Shown in pieces: positions 61,607 through 64,000 of a DNA stretch of 64,000 nt (within the stretch, counting starts at the first letter, position 1; each line of letters begins with the position of its first letter). The stretch comes from Polynucleobacter necessarius (GTDB lineage: Bacteria > Pseudomonadota > Gammaproteobacteria > Burkholderiales > Burkholderiaceae). Both the position numbers and the translations under genes were made by a program. The notes beneath the pieces were generated by a model. It was not told the origin of the DNA, did not search any database, and saw nothing but the letters and a program-made list of their open reading frames with translations. The stretch is from contig NZ_LT615228.1 in the NCBI RefSeq assembly GCF_900096765.1, forward strand, positions 130,669 through 194,668, written 5' to 3'.

Positions 61607-62447
61607 CTACTGATGATGGTCGAAACGAAAGACCTTTAACGCAATCCGGAGGAGGGTTGCTACCTGCAGACCAAGTTAACACCTCAACCCCAGTGTCCGT
61701 TACCAAGAGGGTGTGTTCCCACTGCGCTGACAAACTGCGATCTTTGGTTTTGACCGTCCATTGATCTGGCATTGTTCGAATCTCGCGACGTCCAGCGTTA
61801 ATCATCGGCTCAATCGTAAAGGTCATGCCTGCTTGTAGCTTTTCACCAGCGCCGGGACGACCATAGTGAAGGATTTGTGGATCTTGGTGAAATACTTTGC
61901 CAATACCGTGGCCACAGTATTCGCGCACAACAGAGTAACCAGCTTTTTCAGCATGCGTTTGAATGACGTAACCGATATCGCCCAGTGATGCACCTGGTTT
62001 TACTTGTGCAATTCCTAGCCACATACATTCAAAAGTAATTTGTGTCAGGCGTTTGGCCATCACTGAAACTTCTCCAACCATAAACATGCGACTGGTGTCA
62101 CCGTAGTAACCGTCCGGGGTAATGACAGTGATATCTAAGTTGACTACATCACCATTTTTGAGAACTTTTTCACCGGGAATGCCGTGGCAAATCACATCAT
62201 TGACAGATGTGCAGATGGACGCAGGAAAGGGTGGGTAGCCTGGCGGTTGGTAATTGAGTGGGGCAGGAATGGTCTTTTGTACATCCCGCATGTAATCATG
62301 ACAGATACGGTCTAGTTCACCAGTTGTTACCCCAGCGACAACATGCGGGGCAACATGATCCAAAACTTCGCTGGCTAAGCGGCCAGCTTCGCGCATCCCT
62401 TGGATGTCTCCTTGGATGTCTTTTTCTGCGGTAAATACACTGTTCAT
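61599..62447 (-). CDS. map: Methionine aminopeptidase, type I
   Basis: Removes the N-terminal Met of new proteins. The metal ligands sit in [19 protein letters not shown] (two Asp), [18 protein letters not shown] (His), TIEPMINAG (Glu) and the C-terminal [12 protein letters not shown] (Glu). The substrate His lies in [13 protein letters not shown]. At 282 residues it is slightly longer than E. coli Map owing to both ends. It is divergent from rpsB, the usual order. Confidence 0.97.
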   Translation of the reverse strand: MNSVFTAEKDIQGDIQGMREAGRLASEVLDHVAPHVVAGVTTGELDRICHDYMRDVQKTIPAPLNYQPPGYPPFPASICTSVNDVICHGIPGEKVLKNGDVVNLDITVITPDGYYGDTSRMFMVGEVSVMAKRLTQITFECMWLGIAQVKPGASLGDIGYVIQTHAEKAGYSVVREYCGHGIGKVFHQDPQILHYGRPGAGEKLQAGMTFTIEPMINAGRREIRTMPDQWTVKTKDRSLSAQWEHTLLVTDTGVEVLTWSAGSNPPPDCVKGLSFRPSSVDA

Positions 62448-62607
62448 TGCTTGATTATCAACGACTTGGGTCGCTTTGGCTGATCATATCTGCCTAATAT
62501 TTAGGCAGAAAATTCATTTTTTGCCTATGCCTATTAGAGTTTATTGATGGTTCTATTCGCACTCCTTTTGTGAGGAGTTTAGGTGGCTAGATCATTGATA
62601 TTTAAGC

Positions 62608-62721
62608 TATAATTTTGTTCTCAAGTCCATTTTGGTCTTGAAATCGCGAGTTGAGCCTTCCAGGGTGGCGCTTTTTAGCGCAGCTAGGACTCAGCTTTAG
62701 AACCAACCCTTAGGAGAAGTT
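62608..62721 (+). promoter_or_regulatory. rpsB promoter -10 element and untranslated leader
   Basis: A perfect TATAAT is at 62608-62613; no convincing -35 hexamer is visible at the right distance. The leader up to the rpsB ATG is about 100 bases and contains the hairpin GCGCT-TTTT-AGCGC (about 62668-62681). Ribosomal protein S2 represses its own leader in Gammaproteobacteria, and a similar role is possible here but not shown. Confidence 0.5.
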
Positions 62722-63471
62722 ATGTCAGTGACTATGCGTCAAATGCTGGAAGCCGGTTGCCATTTTGGCCACCAAACCCGCTTCTGGTCCCCAAAGATGG
62801 CCCCATTTATTTTCGGTCATCGCAACAAAATCCACATCATCAACTTGGAAAAAACATTGCCAATGTTTCAGGACGCCCTGAAATTTGCAAAGCAAGTTGC
62901 TGCGAATTGTGGCACGATTTTATTTGTTGGTACTAAGCGCCAATCACGCGAGATCATTGCTGAAGAAGCAACTCGTGCTGGTATGCCTTACATCGACAGC
63001 CGCTGGTTGGGCGGTACGCTCACCAACTTTAAAACTGTTAAAGGTTCATTGAAGCGTTTGAAGGATATGGAAGTTGCTAAAGAAGCTGGCGACTGGGAAA
63101 AGCTCTCCAAGAAAGAAGCTTTGACTAATGACCGTGATCTCGACAAATTGCAAAAAGCACTCGGTGGTATCAAGGACTTGAACGGCGTTCCTGATGCAAT
63201 TTTCGTTGTGGACGTTGGCTATCACAAGATTGCTATTACTGAAGCAAACAAATTGGGTATTCCAGTGATTGCTGTTGTGGATACCAACCATTCACCAGAA
63301 GGTGTTGATTACATCATTCCTGGTAACGATGACTCCAGCAAGGCCGTCACTCTTTACGCTCGTGGTATTGCTGATGCAATCCTTGAAGGCCGTGCAAATG
63401 CAGTGCAGGAAGTACTGACTGCTGTTAAAGAAGGTGAAGAAGAGTTTGTTGAAGAAGGGAAAGCTGAATAA
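62722..63471 (+). CDS. rpsB: 30S ribosomal protein S2
   Basis: Small-subunit protein S2, 249 residues. It begins [20 protein letters not shown], has the [20 protein letters not shown] motif, and ends in the usual acidic [12 protein letters not shown] tail. An AGGAGAAG ribosome site precedes the ATG. Its stop overlaps the tsf start by one base (TAATG), in the standard rpsB-tsf operon. Confidence 0.98.
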   Translation: MSVTMRQMLEAGCHFGHQTRFWSPKMAPFIFGHRNKIHIINLEKTLPMFQDALKFAKQVAANCGTILFVGTKRQSREIIAEEATRAGMPYIDSRWLGGTLTNFKTVKGSLKRLKDMEVAKEAGDWEKLSKKEALTNDRDLDKLQKALGGIKDLNGVPDAIFVVDVGYHKIAITEANKLGIPVIAVVDTNHSPEGVDYIIPGNDDSSKAVTLYARGIADAILEGRANAVQEVLTAVKEGEEEFVEEGKAE

Positions 63472-64000
63472 TGGCCGCTATTACCGCTGCAATGGTTGGC
63501 GAACTCCGCGCCAAGACTGATGCTCCAATGATGGAGTGCAAAAAAGCATTAACCGAGGCTGATGGTGACATGGCTCGCGCAGAAGAAATTCTGCGTGTAA
63601 AGCTAGGCAGTAAAGCTGGCAAGGCTGCCTCACGTGTTACTGCCGAAGGGATCGTAGCTGTGTCTATTGATGGCAGCAACGGCGCTTTACTCGAAGTGAA
63701 CTGTGAAACCGATTTCGTTTCTAAAAACGATGACTTCTTGGCATTTGCAAATGATTGCGTGAAGTTGGTTGCTGAAAAGAATCCGGCCGACGTCGCAGCT
63801 TTGCTCGCATTGCCTTTGAACGGTTCTACTGTTGATGAAGTGCGTAGCGCCTTGATCGGTAAGATTGGCGAAAACATCATGCCGCGTCGCTTTAAGCGTT
63901 TTGCTGGTAGCAATAAGTTGGTTTCATACCTCCACGGCACTCGTATTGGTGTAGTGGTTGAGTTTGAAGGCGATGAGACTGCCGCTAAAGACGTCGCGAT
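63471..64000 (+). CDS. tsf: Elongation factor Ts, N-terminal part
   Basis: The nucleotide exchange factor for EF-Tu, cut by the window end after about 176 residues. It starts [21 protein letters not shown], and carries the CETDFV contact motif in [17 protein letters not shown]. The frame is open to the last base. Confidence 0.96.
   Translation, partial: MAAITAAMVGELRAKTDAPMMECKKALTEADGDMARAEEILRVKLGSKAGKAASRVTAEGIVAVSIDGSNGALLEVNCETDFVSKNDDFLAFANDCVKLVAEKNPADVAALLALPLNGSTVDEVRSALIGKIGENIMPRRFKRFAGSNKLVSYLHGTRIGVVVEFEGDETAAKDVA

Overview
The window looks like a betaproteobacterium of the family Burkholderiaceae, most probably Polynucleobacter. The support is moderate GC content (mid-40s % by eye), Burkholderiales-type gene orders (iscRSUA-hscBA-fdx; cysN-cysD-cysH next to cysB; dapE-dapD beside smc-zipA-ligA; map/rpsB-tsf), and the protein sequences. 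The genus is an inference from family resemblance, not from a database search.

Layout. 1-1850: end of a Bug/TctC-type solute receptor, then a Cys-less thiolase with a DUF35 partner. 1859-6214 (minus): DUF1841 protein, nth, an RnfB-like ferredoxin, an intracellular PHA depolymerase and tyrB. 6384-8543: uvrB. 8691-14090: the complete ISC iron-sulfur assembly operon. 14291-15203: an ArsR/BigR-type thiol-sensing repressor with two small downstream genes. 15276-27422: a 12-kb sulfur island containing cysN, cysD, cysH, cysB, the cysA-cysW-cysT-sbp sulfate transporter, a small hydrolase, cysE, a family 2A encapsulin shell gene and its cysteine desulfurase cargo gene. 27493-33118: small membrane or unknown proteins, a TauE/SafE permease, ferredoxin-NADP reductase, dsbB, cysK and an amidohydrolase. 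33141-38588 (minus): lysS, prfB (programmed frameshift), recJ and an RpfE-like gene. 38656-43954: lolC-lolD-tatD-comEC. 43995-49459: a lipoprotein, initiator tRNA-fMet, kup, a secreted coiled-coil protein, radA and prmB. 49501-58309: dapE, dapD, smc, zipA, ligA. 58517-64000: a Nudix hydrolase, glnD, map, rpsB and the start of tsf.

Two stories stand out. First, cysE - encapsulin - cysteine desulfurase is a sulfur-storage nanocompartment operon of the SrpI type, and the desulfurase carries a long N-terminal extension with a repeated SFGDPRGNLP-like motif. Second, the sulfur island is decaying. cysH has lost its start codon and gained an internal TAG. cysB carries a 10-bp tandem duplication. sbp has lost its centre. 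The encapsulin cargo has a TGA in place of a tryptophan codon. cysK, 3 kb further on, has a frameshifting deletion at a short direct repeat. cysI and its small partner are absent from where relatives normally keep them. Nearly all other genes in the window are intact; the exceptions are a small serine hydrolase inside the island and the RpfE-like gene. This looks like recent, pathway-wide loss of sulfate assimilation, as expected in a lineage that obtains reduced sulfur from a host or partner. The endosymbiont Polynucleobacter necessarius of Euplotes would fit, but that identification is a hypothesis.

The intact ISC operon, cysE and encapsulin show that iron-sulfur assembly is kept while sulfur acquisition is being lost.
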